In this document: one piece after another, positions 16,423-25,782 of the stretch
Layout of the letters: each line of letters starts with the position of its first letter
Position numbering within the stretch: the stretch's first letter is position 1
DNA from: an uncultured Lactobacillus sp.
GTDB lineage: Bacteria > Bacillota > Bacilli > Lactobacillales > Lactobacillaceae
DNA: 64,000 nt
Assembly (NCBI GenBank): GCA_937874185.1
Contig: CALNAK010000021.1
Coordinates: 434,001-498,000, forward strand
Direction of reading: 5' to 3'
Translations under genes and position numbers: made by a program
Notes under the pieces: generated by a model
The model's input: the letters and a program-made list of their open reading frames with translations, nothing else
What the model was told of the DNA's origin: nothing
Databases searched by the model: none

Positions 16423-17880
16423 TTAATTAGACACAGATTCTAATTCTTTTCCATTGTTCTTAATTAATTTTCTATACCAGAAAAAACTATCCTTTTTAAT
16501 TCGGTTATAGGTTCCTTCTCCCTTGTTATTAACATCAACGTAGATAAAGCCATAGCGTTTTTCAATATCACCCGTTGATAGTGCTATTAAATCAGTGGCA
16601 CTCCAAGGACAATAACCAAATACTTTAACGCCATCTTTAATTGCTTCCTCAACTTGAGCAATATGTTTTTGTAAGTAATCTATTCTATATTCATCATGTA
16701 CTTGATTATCAGTAACTTTATCTTTTGCACCAAGTCCATTTTCAACAATTAGAATTGGTATTTGATATCGATCGTATATGTCGTTAAGGTACGTTCTTAA
16801 TCCAATAGGATCAATTTGCCATCCCCATTGAGATGCCTTTAAATATGGATTTTGTTCACCATTGACCAAGTTAGCAGATACACTTCTACCAGAATTATCA
16901 GCTGAAACACAGTTAGTCATATAGTAGCTACATGAGTAAAAATCAACAGTGCCATCTTTTAGAATTTGTGAGTCCTTAGGTTCTTGATGAATGTCTATGT
17001 TATTTTCTCTAAAATATCGTAGAGCATAGCCAGGATAATTCCCTCTAACCTGAACATCACTACATAACATATTCTTTATTTGAATATTCAATTGATTTGC
17101 TCGCACATCTTCCGGCTTAGGCGTAAGCGGATATGTATACATCGCTGCAATCATACAACCTATTTGGTTATTTAAATTTATTTCATGTCCCAATTTTACT
17201 GCCAAGGCACTTGCCACAAGCTGATTATGCAAACATTGATAGCGAAGATTGGGTGTATTTTTTTTATCATTAATATCCAAGGCAATATTTCCTGAAGACA
17301 TTATTCCAAATGGAACTTGAATACAATTAATCTCGTTGAAAGTTATCCAGTATTTAACTCGACCATTGAAATGTTCAAATAATGTTTTTGCATATTTAAC
17401 ATAAAGTTGAATCATTTCTCTATTTGACCATCCACCAAAATCACCGGACAAACAAAGTGGTCCTTCATAATGTGAAATGGTAACAATCGGTTCAATATTC
17501 TTTTGAATTAGATAGTCAATAACAGCATCATAAAATGCTAGACCTTCTTTATTTGGTTCCTTATCTGTTCCATGCGGATATATTCTTGTCCAAGCAATCG
17601 ACATACGATATGCTTTTAGGCCAAGTTCAGCAAACAAATCTATATCCTCTTTATAGTGATCAAAAAAATCCACGGCCTGATGAGAACCATAATAATAGCT
17701 TGGCTGAACTCCATCAGTTAGTTCTCTCATACCATTTGAGTTTGAGTGTCTTCCTAATACATCCATCACACTCTTACCCTTGTCGTCCTCATTCCAACCT
17801 CCTTCAACTTGGTTTGCTGCGGAACTAGCTCCCCAAAGAAAGTTACTTGGGAATGATGACTCATTTGTTTCATTCAACAT
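16423..17880 (-). CDS. 6-phospho-beta-glucosidase (GH1)
   Basis: About 485 residues. GH1 landmarks are FLWGASSAANQVEGGW near the N-terminus, acid/base TFNEIN at about residues 182-187, nucleophile LIVENGLGAKD at about 380-390, and the phosphate-site EKRYGFIYVD at about 443-452, where the Ser of the usual S-K-x-Y is not adjacent but K and Y remain. The start is ATG 17880, 9 nt after GGGAGG; the in-frame ATG at 17898 is part of that ribosome binding site. It overlaps the end of the upstream EIIBCA gene by 11 nt, so translation is coupled. The substrate is presumably a phosphorylated beta-glucoside imported by that permease. Confidence 0.93.
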   Translation of the reverse strand: MLNETNESSFPSNFLWGASSAANQVEGGWNEDDKGKSVMDVLGRHSNSNGMRELTDGVQPSYYYGSHQAVDFFDHYKEDIDLFAELGLKAYRMSIAWTRIYPHGTDKEPNKEGLAFYDAVIDYLIQKNIEPIVTISHYEGPLCLSGDFGGWSNREMIQLYVKYAKTLFEHFNGRVKYWITFNEINCIQVPFGIMSSGNIALDINDKKNTPNLRYQCLHNQLVASALAVKLGHEINLNNQIGCMIAAMYTYPLTPKPEDVRANQLNIQIKNMLCSDVQVRGNYPGYALRYFRENNIDIHQEPKDSQILKDGTVDFYSCSYYMTNCVSADNSGRSVSANLVNGEQNPYLKASQWGWQIDPIGLRTYLNDIYDRYQIPILIVENGLGAKDKVTDNQVHDEYRIDYLQKHIAQVEEAIKDGVKVFGYCPWSATDLIALSTGDIEKRYGFIYVDVNNKGEGTYNRIKKDSFFWYRKLIKNNGKELESVSN

Positions 17881-19735
17881 TAAATTGAACCTCCCCATTT
17901 GTCTGTACTTCTTCTTCTACCGCTTTATATGAGTTGGTATTAGTAATTACAACAATAACAGTTGGGTCGTAACCAGCAGACGATATTTCTTTTACATTCA
18001 TATTGGAAAGTGAATCTCCAGCTTTTACAGATTGGCCAACTTTTACTAAAGTTTCAAAATATTTGCCTTTTAGTTCAACAGTATCCAAGCCCATATGAAT
18101 TAAGACCTCAAGACCATCTTTTGTTTTTAAACCAATAGCATGTTTTGTAGGAAAAATAGTTTCAACTTTTGCATCAACTGGAGATGTAATAATATTATCT
18201 TCTGGTTTTACGGCAAATCCCTTACCAAGAGTACCAGCAGAAAAAACATCATCCTTAACATCAGATAGTTTAATCAATTGACCTTTAACTGGTTGTTCCA
18301 TTTCTAAACTAAAATTGTTATTAACAGGTTGATTTACTTTTGTCTTTTCATCTTTATTTGACTTTTGATCCTTGAATCCTAATAAATAAACAAATACAAA
18401 TGATGCGACAAAAGAAGCAATTACGGTAATAATAGCTGTAAATAAGTTGCTACCCTTACCAATGAAAATTGGAAGTGAAAGAATACTTGGTGAAACAAAT
18501 GCAATAGCCTTTAAGTGAATAAGACCAGCAACCATACCACCCACTAATGAACCACCTAACATTCCAATAAAGGGGCGTTTCAGTTTCAAGTTAACACCAT
18601 AAAGTGCGGGTTCTGTAATTCCAAACAATGCAGAAATAGATGCACCTAATGCTGTACTTTTCATTTTCTTATCTTTAGTTTTTAGACCAACAGCACTTGC
18701 AGCACCAGCCTCAGCAATATTAGCAGCTAATCCTGAAGGAATTAGTACAGCATCAAATCCCTGAGTAGCAAACATTTGGATCATTAATGGGATAAGCGCA
18801 TTGTGTGTACCTGTGAGTACTAAGAATGGGAATAGAACAGCATTTAATCCAACAGCAATCCAACCAAATTGATTCATCAATTGAACAAAGCTATTAAAAA
18901 TACCAGTTAAGTATGTAGCAGCTGGTCCAAATATCCATAAAGCGATTGGAGCACTTATTAGCAAAGTAATCATAGGTTTTAAGAACGTTTTAACTAAATT
19001 TGGCGTAATTCTGTCAGAAAATTTATCGACATATTTAATTAAAATGACCGCAAATAGTATTGGTAAAGCCTGACCACTATAATCCATTAGTTGCATGGGC
19101 AAATTTAAGAATGAAGTCATACCATTACCTTTAGCAGCGATAGCAGCAAGTTTGGGATACATCATAATTGCAGCAACAGTCATTGAAATAAATGTATCTA
19201 CCTTCAAACGTTTTGAAGCTGTAACAGCAACAAACAAAGGTAGGAAATAATAAATACCATCACCAATTGCATTAAGAACAACATATGTAGGAGAAGTTGC
19301 AGTTAGCACATGAGTACTTACAAGAATGGCATTCAAAACTTTTACCATACCAGATCCAGCGATGACCGGGATGATTGGTGTGAAACATCCAACTAGGATA
19401 TCCAAAGCTTTGTCGAAATAATATTTGAATCCTTTTTTCTCTGTATTGTCTGATTCGGCAGAAGTAGTACTTTCACTATTAGATAGATCAAGCATATTAT
19501 TATCTATAATTTCTTTATAAACGCTAACAACGTCCGTTCCAATTACAACTTGATATTCTCCTCCCTTTTCAACAACTTGCATAACACCATCAATATTTTC
19601 GATTGACTTAGTGTCAGCAAGTTTATTATTAACTAATGTAAATCTCAAACGAGTGTAACAATGCGTTAGATCAACAACATTTTTCTTACCACCAACGTTT
19701 TTGATTATTAATGAAGCTGCATTTTTAAAATCCAT
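17870..19735 (-). CDS. bglP: PTS beta-glucoside-specific EIIBCA permease
   Basis: A 621-residue B-C-A permease, a second paralogue of the 11.4 kb gene. The IIB phosphocysteine is in THCYTRLRF at about residues 24-32. IIC occupies about residues 110-455, with GASISALFGITEPALYGVNL. The IIA phospho-His is in VLIHMGLDTV near residue 532. The start ATG follows AAGGAGG. It is translated with the downstream GH1 gene. The gene order (permease, then GH1) is the same as in the first operon, but it runs in the opposite direction. A cre-like site lies 50 bp upstream; the neighbouring AraC-type gene may be the specific regulator. Confidence 0.93.
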   Translation of the reverse strand: MDFKNAASLIIKNVGGKKNVVDLTHCYTRLRFTLVNNKLADTKSIENIDGVMQVVEKGGEYQVVIGTDVVSVYKEIIDNNMLDLSNSESTTSAESDNTEKKGFKYYFDKALDILVGCFTPIIPVIAGSGMVKVLNAILVSTHVLTATSPTYVVLNAIGDGIYYFLPLFVAVTASKRLKVDTFISMTVAAIMMYPKLAAIAAKGNGMTSFLNLPMQLMDYSGQALPILFAVILIKYVDKFSDRITPNLVKTFLKPMITLLISAPIALWIFGPAATYLTGIFNSFVQLMNQFGWIAVGLNAVLFPFLVLTGTHNALIPLMIQMFATQGFDAVLIPSGLAANIAEAGAASAVGLKTKDKKMKSTALGASISALFGITEPALYGVNLKLKRPFIGMLGGSLVGGMVAGLIHLKAIAFVSPSILSLPIFIGKGSNLFTAIITVIASFVASFVFVYLLGFKDQKSNKDEKTKVNQPVNNNFSLEMEQPVKGQLIKLSDVKDDVFSAGTLGKGFAVKPEDNIITSPVDAKVETIFPTKHAIGLKTKDGLEVLIHMGLDTVELKGKYFETLVKVGQSVKAGDSLSNMNVKEISSAGYDPTVIVVITNTNSYKAVEEEVQTNGEVQFNVE

Positions 19736-19785
19736 TGTTAATGTTCCTCCTTGTCTTTTCTTATCAACAACTTCATTTTAGGTAA

Positions 19786-19799
19786 TGTAAGCGGTTTAT
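19786..19799 (-). promoter_or_regulatory. cre-like site upstream of the second EIIBCA gene
   Basis: TGTAAGCGGTTTAT has a perfect left half of the CcpA cre consensus (TGTAAGCG) with two departures at the right end. It lies 50 bp upstream of the permease start. Confidence 0.5.
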
Positions 19800-19863
19800 T
19801 CTAATGATACTGCATATAAATAACTATCATATATTAAGCTATTTAAGAATAGTTTAAATAAAA

Positions 19864-19910
19864 AAATAAGAAGATTAATATTTGATAGTCAAATATTAAT
19901 CTTCTTATTT
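19864..19910 (-). terminator. Terminator of the AraC-type regulator gene
   Basis: A perfect inverted repeat with arms of about 22 bp (AAATAAGAAGATTAATATTT and its complement) around a three-base loop. On the minus strand it is followed by TTTTTTATTT. It overlaps the stop codon of the regulator gene by one or two bases. Confidence 0.92.
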
Positions 19911-22056
19911 AATAACGATATATAAAATGAAAATAAAGAATCTCATTTGGGCTTAGTTCAAGAGTCTGGGAATACTGATTATCCTCAATCTTGATATCTT
20001 TCATTTCTAATTCCGGTTGAGATGCATTTTTTAAGAATTGTAATTCAGACATCGAAAGGCTGGTCAAAAAGCCTAATTTACCCCAAGAATGGATAATATT
20101 ACCAAGATTTTGATTAATCCGCCGAATTTTTATTCTGTATGTTCCATTCTTTATGCTCTTAAAATTATAGTGGACAGTTCTCTTTTCCTTTGATTGCTTA
20201 AATATTCCTTTATAATTCTCATATGTTAGGTTGTAATTATTATGTATGATTGAACTATATCCAATACTCACTATCGAAAAATCGTTGAATCCATCGAATG
20301 TCACTAAATTATAGTCATCATTCATAATATAATATCTACCAATACTATTAAGAAAAACAAGTGTGTTATAAATTGGCTTAGGTATACCATCGGATGAAAA
20401 AAGTCCCTTTTGTCCGTTAAGAAAACTATTCTTTGAGGGAGTCGGATAATCCTGAATCTTAGGTATTTCAATACCATCAACCATATCCCATAATTTCAAG
20501 ATGAAATATACATATAATGCTCCAAAATATTCAGTATCATACAATAATTTATTATTCGGAGATATTAGTTGAAGATCTTCTATAACTAGTCTTCTATTAG
20601 AAATTTCTTTTTTTAAACTTTTTACCATCTCTACTAAAGTATTTATAGAAATTTCATATGGATTCGACCGTTGTTCTTGAAATGATTTACCCAGTAATAA
20701 AGAATAATCAATATCGAGTCGTTGGCGAGATAAATCCAATAGTTTAGAATAAGAACCTGCTATTATTATCTTTTCCATATTGCCATATGAGCGACTCACA
20801 GAATAAATGGTCTCTATTAATTTTAATAAAGCTAGTTTATTGACATTATTATCAATAATTAGTTCTATCTTCCAATTACTGATATTTCTAATACTAACGA
20901 TGTTAGCAAAGTGTTTAAGAAGTGATAATACATTCTTTGACATTAAAAATATAAAGTCTTGATTATTCAGAGACTCATTAGTTATTGTAAACTTGAATAT
21001 TGGTAACATACCTTTTCTTAGAGCTTGATCAAGATTCTTTTCAATCAAAAGTAATTCTGTTTCGGATAATATGTTATTAGTATTAACTTGTGTAGATATG
21101 TAAGTGCTATTTAGTTTTGATAACATAGACTGTATGTCTGAATCCAATGCTTTCTTTTCAAAATTAAATCTATCATCCCAGAAATGATTCAATAAATTTT
21201 TAGTACTTGGTGCTATATCTAAAAAGGTGTCATTAGATTTTTTCTTTTTGGTTTTAATAACCTGATCAATAATATTTCTCTGATTACTACTCTCATCTTG
21301 AGTTTCCTTTGAATATAATTTTCTATATGAACTAGGATTTATTTTAAACGTCTTTTTGAAGTTTCTATTATATGTTCCAATCGAGTTAAACCCATTGTCC
21401 ATAGCTATATCCACAATTGGAGATTCTGTTTCGGTCAAGGCTTTCAAAGTGGCATTTATGCGGACAGAATTAAGATAAGTGTTAATAGTTACACCATATT
21501 CATCTTTGAATGATGATGCAATATACTGTGATGTTCTCTTAATATTTCTAGCAATATCGTCTAACCCCAAATCTTCATAATAATTTCCATCAATATAATT
21601 TTTCACCATTTCTGCGGAGGTTAAATTAAGATTGTTAATACTAACTGAAAAGTGCTTATCTAATAGGTCAATAATATTGGCAATCAATATTCTGATATTT
21701 GATAAATCACTTTCAAGACTCATATCAACTGTTTTAGACATTAAATCTGTTAAAAGCCGATATGATACCTCTGATCGTTGCTCTGGCGTACATATTATTA
21801 AAGAATTTGTTTGTTGAAAAAATTTAAATAGTTCCTGCTTTATAGATAAAACTGTGACATAACCTGAGCCACTATAATTTGCAGATTTACCTGTATTAAT
21901 AACAAATAAATCGCCTTTTGACAAACTAGTATTTGTTCCGTCTATGTCAATTCTTCCAGACCCTTCAATTAAAAAGACAAGTCTTATCCCCTTTATTGAG
22001 GGAAGGTCTGTTTTACCGTTAAAGAAGTTTAAACTGCCCATTTTTTCTAGTTCCAT
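19909..22056 (-). CDS. AraC-family regulator with a C-terminal glycosidase-like (GH39-like) domain
   Basis: A protein of about 715 residues. An N-terminal cupin-like sensor (GIRLVFLIEGSGRIDIDG...LSKGDLFVINTG, about residues 24-60) is followed by two AraC helix-turn-helices at about residues 165-255 (LGLDDIARNIKRTSQYIASSFKD; IVDIAMDNGFNSIGTYNRNFKK). A C-terminal part of some 400 residues, with FWDDRFNF, IEDLQL, YFGALYVYFILKLWD and SIGRYYIM, resembles the GH39-like domain fused to AraC regulators in firmicutes. No complete catalytic pair is evident, so it may be a sugar sensor. The start is ATG 22056 behind TGGAGG; the reading further upstream runs into a terminator hairpin. It likely regulates the neighbouring beta-glucoside genes. 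Confidence 0.82.
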   Translation of the reverse strand: MELEKMGSLNFFNGKTDLPSIKGIRLVFLIEGSGRIDIDGTNTSLSKGDLFVINTGKSANYSGSGYVTVLSIKQELFKFFQQTNSLIICTPEQRSEVSYRLLTDLMSKTVDMSLESDLSNIRILIANIIDLLDKHFSVSINNLNLTSAEMVKNYIDGNYYEDLGLDDIARNIKRTSQYIASSFKDEYGVTINTYLNSVRINATLKALTETESPIVDIAMDNGFNSIGTYNRNFKKTFKINPSSYRKLYSKETQDESSNQRNIIDQVIKTKKKKSNDTFLDIAPSTKNLLNHFWDDRFNFEKKALDSDIQSMLSKLNSTYISTQVNTNNILSETELLLIEKNLDQALRKGMLPIFKFTITNESLNNQDFIFLMSKNVLSLLKHFANIVSIRNISNWKIELIIDNNVNKLALLKLIETIYSVSRSYGNMEKIIIAGSYSKLLDLSRQRLDIDYSLLLGKSFQEQRSNPYEISINTLVEMVKSLKKEISNRRLVIEDLQLISPNNKLLYDTEYFGALYVYFILKLWDMVDGIEIPKIQDYPTPSKNSFLNGQKGLFSSDGIPKPIYNTLVFLNSIGRYYIMNDDYNLVTFDGFNDFSIVSIGYSSIIHNNYNLTYENYKGIFKQSKEKRTVHYNFKSIKNGTYRIKIRRINQNLGNIIHSWGKLGFLTSLSMSELQFLKNASQPELEMKDIKIEDNQYSQTLELSPNEILYFHFIYRY

Positions 22057-22128
22057 AATAAATCCTCCATTAAACAATTTCATAGAGTCTGTAAATATTA
22101 TACAGCTGTCATACTTAGTTTTCAGATG

Positions 22129-22173
22129 AAAAAAGTCTAAACTAGCCGTCATTCGGTAAGCTTAGACTTTTTG
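22129..22173 (-). terminator. Terminator of the EIIC-GH1-ROK operon
   Basis: Arms AAAAAAGTCTAA (22129-22140) and TTAGACTTTTT (22162-22172) form a hairpin with T-runs on both strands. It lies about 25 nt beyond the ROK gene stop and upstream of the AraC-type gene. Confidence 0.8.
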
Positions 22174-22197
22174 ATTTATATATTTTTTTAACGATAA

Positions 22198-23088
22198 TTA
22201 TATCTGTGATTGATCTAAAAATGTTTTTGCACTACCAATAAGATTTGCATCATTAGAAAATAAACAAGATTCAATTTCTGAATGATTAATCTCAAATGGT
22301 AATAGTGAAAATATGGATTCAACTCTCCTTTTTAAACAATCCATGAAGAAATTATTTTGACTAATACCTCCGCCAATTAAAATTATTTCTGGGTCAAACA
22401 TTATTTGAAAATTGAATATTTGAACTGCAAAGTTCTCTAAATAATCGTCGAAGAGTTTACATACATTTGCGTTCGCCTTATTCTTCACAACGTTCATTGC
22501 TTCTATTCCACTTAATTTTTTACCATAAATTCTTGATATTTCATCGACCAATAGAGGGACGGATACTTGATTACCTAATAACGCATTACTTCCATTTTTC
22601 TTAAAACCCTTTGTAAAAATTACAGAAAACTCTCCAGCATAATTATGTGAACCTTCATAAATATTACCATTTTGAACTATAGAACAACCTAGTCCAGTAC
22701 CTAAAACTAGAACCAATGCATTGTCTACATTTTTTAATCTTCCCTGCCATTGCTCAGCTAATGCTGCAGAACGAGCATCATTATTTATGGTTACTGGCAA
22801 TCCTAATTTATCTCTCAATACTTTTGAAAAATAAGTCCCATTATTATACTGAAGCGCTCCACCCTGGAAGACATATCCTCTCTTGGTATCAATCGTACCA
22901 GGCATACTTATTGAGCAACCCTCAACAGAAGGAGATTCATTAGCAATATTTTTAATTGTATTAAACAAGTCACTTTGATTTTCATGAGGAGTCAAAATTT
23001 TACCTTTATTTGTCAGTTTAAATTTATCAACATTATAAATACCGTACTTGATGAAAGTTCCACCAATATCAATAACAAGTAATTTCAA
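22198..23088 (-). CDS. ROK-family sugar kinase
   Basis: A 296-residue cytoplasmic protein. The phosphate-1 motif DIGGTFIKYGI is at residues 7-17, an NNDARSAALAEQW segment carries the catalytic Asp near residue 103, and LVLGTGLGCSIVQNG at about 126-140 is the second phosphate loop. The zinc-binding CxCGxxGC motif of many ROK proteins is absent. There is no N-terminal HTH, so it is a kinase rather than an NagC-type repressor. Context points to phosphorylation of glucose or an unphosphorylated beta-glucoside (BglK-like); this is inference. The start is TTG 23088, overlapping the upstream GH1 stop as TTGA, with GGGGAGGA before it. Confidence 0.85.
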   Translation of the reverse strand: MKLLVIDIGGTFIKYGIYNVDKFKLTNKGKILTPHENQSDLFNTIKNIANESPSVEGCSISMPGTIDTKRGYVFQGGALQYNNGTYFSKVLRDKLGLPVTINNDARSAALAEQWQGRLKNVDNALVLVLGTGLGCSIVQNGNIYEGSHNYAGEFSVIFTKGFKKNGSNALLGNQVSVPLLVDEISRIYGKKLSGIEAMNVVKNKANANVCKLFDDYLENFAVQIFNFQIMFDPEIILIGGGISQNNFFMDCLKRRVESIFSLLPFEINHSEIESCLFSNDANLIGSAKTFLDQSQI

Positions 23089-24455
23089 TATTCCAAATCC
23101 TCCCCATTTGATTCAATAACCTTTTTGTACCAATAGAAACTATCTTTTTTAATCCTTCTCATGTCACCTAAGTCAGAATCACTTCTATTAACATATACGA
23201 ATCCATATCTTTTCCTAAATCCTTCATGTGTACTAATCAAATCCACTGCACTCCAAGGACAGTAACCAATAAATGGAATTCCATCATTTATTGATTCCCT
23301 CAATGCTTGAATATGTTTTTGCAAATAATCAATTCTATATTGATCATGAACCTTTCCATTGATTAAAGTGTCCTTACACCCCAATCCGTTTTCAGTAATC
23401 AATAATGGTAATTCATATCTTGAATAAATTTGATGGGCAGTCACTCTAAGTCCTTCTGCATCAATAGGCCAGCCAAACTCAGTTTCTTCTAGCTTATTAT
23501 TTTCGGTACTTTCAAAGAAACCTGGTATACTAAGCCCCTGTTGCTGGTCAGAACCCTTATTATTAGAATTATTTGTTGATTCCTTAGCACAACCAGAACC
23601 ATAATAGTTAAAAGCAATATAATCACAAGTATTATTTTTCATAATATTTCTATCTTCATCAGTGATATCAGGAACCGCATCTAATTTTTTTAAAATATCC
23701 ATTGCCATTTGGTTATATCTCCCGTAAACAGCAGCATCCAGGTATAACCAATTCCTAAACGAACTCATATAGTCAGCCGCCAATTGATCCTGAGCAGAAG
23801 ATGTTCTTGGATAAATTGCACAAATATTAGGTGCTGGTCCAATCAATCCGCCATAGTCACCCCTATGATAAATTCCCATAACAATCGCCTGAGCTACTAG
23901 CATATGATGATTGGCTTGAAAAACTTCTTTCCATGTTTTGTTACCACCATCAATTACCTTACTAGCTAAAGTCAATATATTTTGTTCATTAATCGTTTGC
24001 CAATATTTCACCTTTTTTCCAAATAGATCAAAAAGTAGTTTACAATATTTTGAAAATTCATCAATTGTTTTACGATTACTCCAACCGCCAATTTTGCTTA
24101 AAGATAATGGCAAATCAAAATGAAACACTGTGACAATAGGCTCTATTCCTCTTTCAAGTAATCCATCAATTAATTCAGTATAGAATTTTACCCCCCTGTC
24201 ACTCACTTTTCCGTTTGGCATAATTCGACTCCATGAAATCGAAAAGCGGTATGCACTTAAACCAAGTTCAGAGAATAAATTCATATCTTCAATTAGATGA
24301 TGATAGTGATCAGATGCAACCTTAAAATCAGTAGTTCCTTCTGGAACTGTTCTTATATCCTGAACAGATGGTTCTTTTCCATCTTCATTCCATGCACCTT
24401 CAAATTGATAGGCACTAGTAGATGCTCCCCATAAAAAGTCTTTACTTATTTTCAT
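23085..24455 (-). CDS. GH1 beta-glucosidase, probably 6-phospho-beta-glucosidase
   Basis: 456 residues. FLWGASTSAYQFEGAW lies at the N-terminus, acid/base TINEQN at about residues 158-163, and nucleophile LLITENGLGCKD at about 350-361. RKRYGFVYVN near residue 418 retains the K and Y of the phosphate site. It is the middle gene of an EIIC-GH1-ROK operon, with a 14-nt overlap upstream and a 4-nt overlap downstream. The presence of a ROK kinase leaves open that part of the substrate is hydrolysed unphosphorylated. The start ATG follows GAAGGGG. Confidence 0.9.
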   Translation of the reverse strand: MKISKDFLWGASTSAYQFEGAWNEDGKEPSVQDIRTVPEGTTDFKVASDHYHHLIEDMNLFSELGLSAYRFSISWSRIMPNGKVSDRGVKFYTELIDGLLERGIEPIVTVFHFDLPLSLSKIGGWSNRKTIDEFSKYCKLLFDLFGKKVKYWQTINEQNILTLASKVIDGGNKTWKEVFQANHHMLVAQAIVMGIYHRGDYGGLIGPAPNICAIYPRTSSAQDQLAADYMSSFRNWLYLDAAVYGRYNQMAMDILKKLDAVPDITDEDRNIMKNNTCDYIAFNYYGSGCAKESTNNSNNKGSDQQQGLSIPGFFESTENNKLEETEFGWPIDAEGLRVTAHQIYSRYELPLLITENGLGCKDTLINGKVHDQYRIDYLQKHIQALRESINDGIPFIGYCPWSAVDLISTHEGFRKRYGFVYVNRSDSDLGDMRRIKKDSFYWYKKVIESNGEDLEY

Positions 24456-25755
24456 TTATATTTACCCCTTCCTTTGCTAGTTCCTGATTATCAAGAGTTT
24501 TTATAAATGGAAGATAAACAACAACCATTACAATTAAACAAACTATTCTTAATGTAAAACCTTGCCAACCACTTACAAATAAAGTAGAGATAAACTTTGG
24601 AACAGTCCATATACTTGCCATTCCTAATGCAAGAGTCGGATTATAATAGGAAATAAATCCAGTAACGGAACCAATATACCCAATTATGCCCGTGATTACA
24701 GTACTCATTATGAATGGAATGAATAATACTGGATTAAGCATAATAGGTAATCCAAAAACAACTGGTTCATTGATATTGAACAAATTTGGAACAAATGCTA
24801 ATTTAGCAAATGATTTGTATCGTTTACTTTTACAGAATAATAATATTGCAATTAATAAACTTAATGTACTACCAACGGCATCATTATTCAGAAATGAATT
24901 TACTATCATAATATTTTTGTATGGCATTACTGATCCTGTTTGAGATGCTTTAATGTTAACAAGTGCCATGTTCATAAGAATTGGTACCAGTGCACTATTA
25001 ATTGCATTAGGATGAATGCCAAAGAAGAATAGTGCGTTAGCAATAACAGAAATTAGAATAAACGCTGGGACTGAGCTGCCTAATTTTGTGATTGGTTTAC
25101 CAATTACTATTTGAATCAAATTAAAAACATTATCAATTGGCGTGTAACTTAATACAATTCTTAATGCAACAACGCCTGTTAGAATAATAAATGCCACCAA
25201 TAGTGGTTCAAATGATTGACTTACCATTGGAGGAACACCATCGGGCATCTTTACTAACAGTTTTTTATTTTGCGCCAAAGCTGTATAAATTCTAGCAACA
25301 ATAAGTCCTAAAATAATTGCCACAAACATACCTGAACTACCTAAATAATCATACGAAAGTGCAGAGATACCTTTCCCAACAGTTTGTGGCATTAAAGTAA
25401 TAAATGACGCTACACTTAAAAATGCTGCCATTAGAGGGTTGGTATTTGGACGTTTCAATAGTTTCGTATATGTATATGGAATTGAAAACGCAATTAACAA
25501 ACCAATTATATTTAGAGTTCCACCCATTAATGCACTAAACTGAACTGATAATCCTGCATTCTTTAAGAAAGTGTTGATGACAGGAATAGGAAAATTAGCT
25601 AAGATGGAAAATAGAGCCGCACCTAGAGTTAGTGGTAATGTATACATTAGTCCACCAGAGATAGCTTGAATCACTAAGTTACTACTGAATTTAGTTGCAA
25701 TTGGAACAATATGCTTATCTATATTTTTTTGTAAATTATCATAAATTTTACTCAT
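24442..25755 (-). CDS. PTS EIIC, lactose/cellobiose type (orphan membrane subunit)
   Basis: A 437-residue, roughly ten-helix membrane component of the lactose/cellobiose PTS family. Family-typical segments are GGLMYTLPLTLGAALFSI at about residues 34-51, FFGIHPNAINSALVPILMN at about 242-260, PNLFNINEPVVFGLPIMLNP at about 315-334 (the conserved NEP sugar motif) and VTGFISYYNPTLALG. No EIIA or EIIB gene is beside it, so these subunits must come from elsewhere. It is 27 bp from the divergent RpiR regulator, too close for separate promoters in the gap. It overlaps the following GH1 gene. Confidence 0.9.
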   Translation of the reverse strand: MSKIYDNLQKNIDKHIVPIATKFSSNLVIQAISGGLMYTLPLTLGAALFSILANFPIPVINTFLKNAGLSVQFSALMGGTLNIIGLLIAFSIPYTYTKLLKRPNTNPLMAAFLSVASFITLMPQTVGKGISALSYDYLGSSGMFVAIILGLIVARIYTALAQNKKLLVKMPDGVPPMVSQSFEPLLVAFIILTGVVALRIVLSYTPIDNVFNLIQIVIGKPITKLGSSVPAFILISVIANALFFFGIHPNAINSALVPILMNMALVNIKASQTGSVMPYKNIMIVNSFLNNDAVGSTLSLLIAILLFCKSKRYKSFAKLAFVPNLFNINEPVVFGLPIMLNPVLFIPFIMSTVITGIIGYIGSVTGFISYYNPTLALGMASIWTVPKFISTLFVSGWQGFTLRIVCLIVMVVVYLPFIKTLDNQELAKEGVNINENK

Positions 25756-25782
25756 TTACTTACCCTTTCCATTGGAGGAATT

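Noticed and set aside
22057..22152. N-terminal extension of the AraC-type protein
   Set aside because: It would read through a terminator hairpin (22129-22173), and the internal ATG at 22056 has a strong TGGAGG site.
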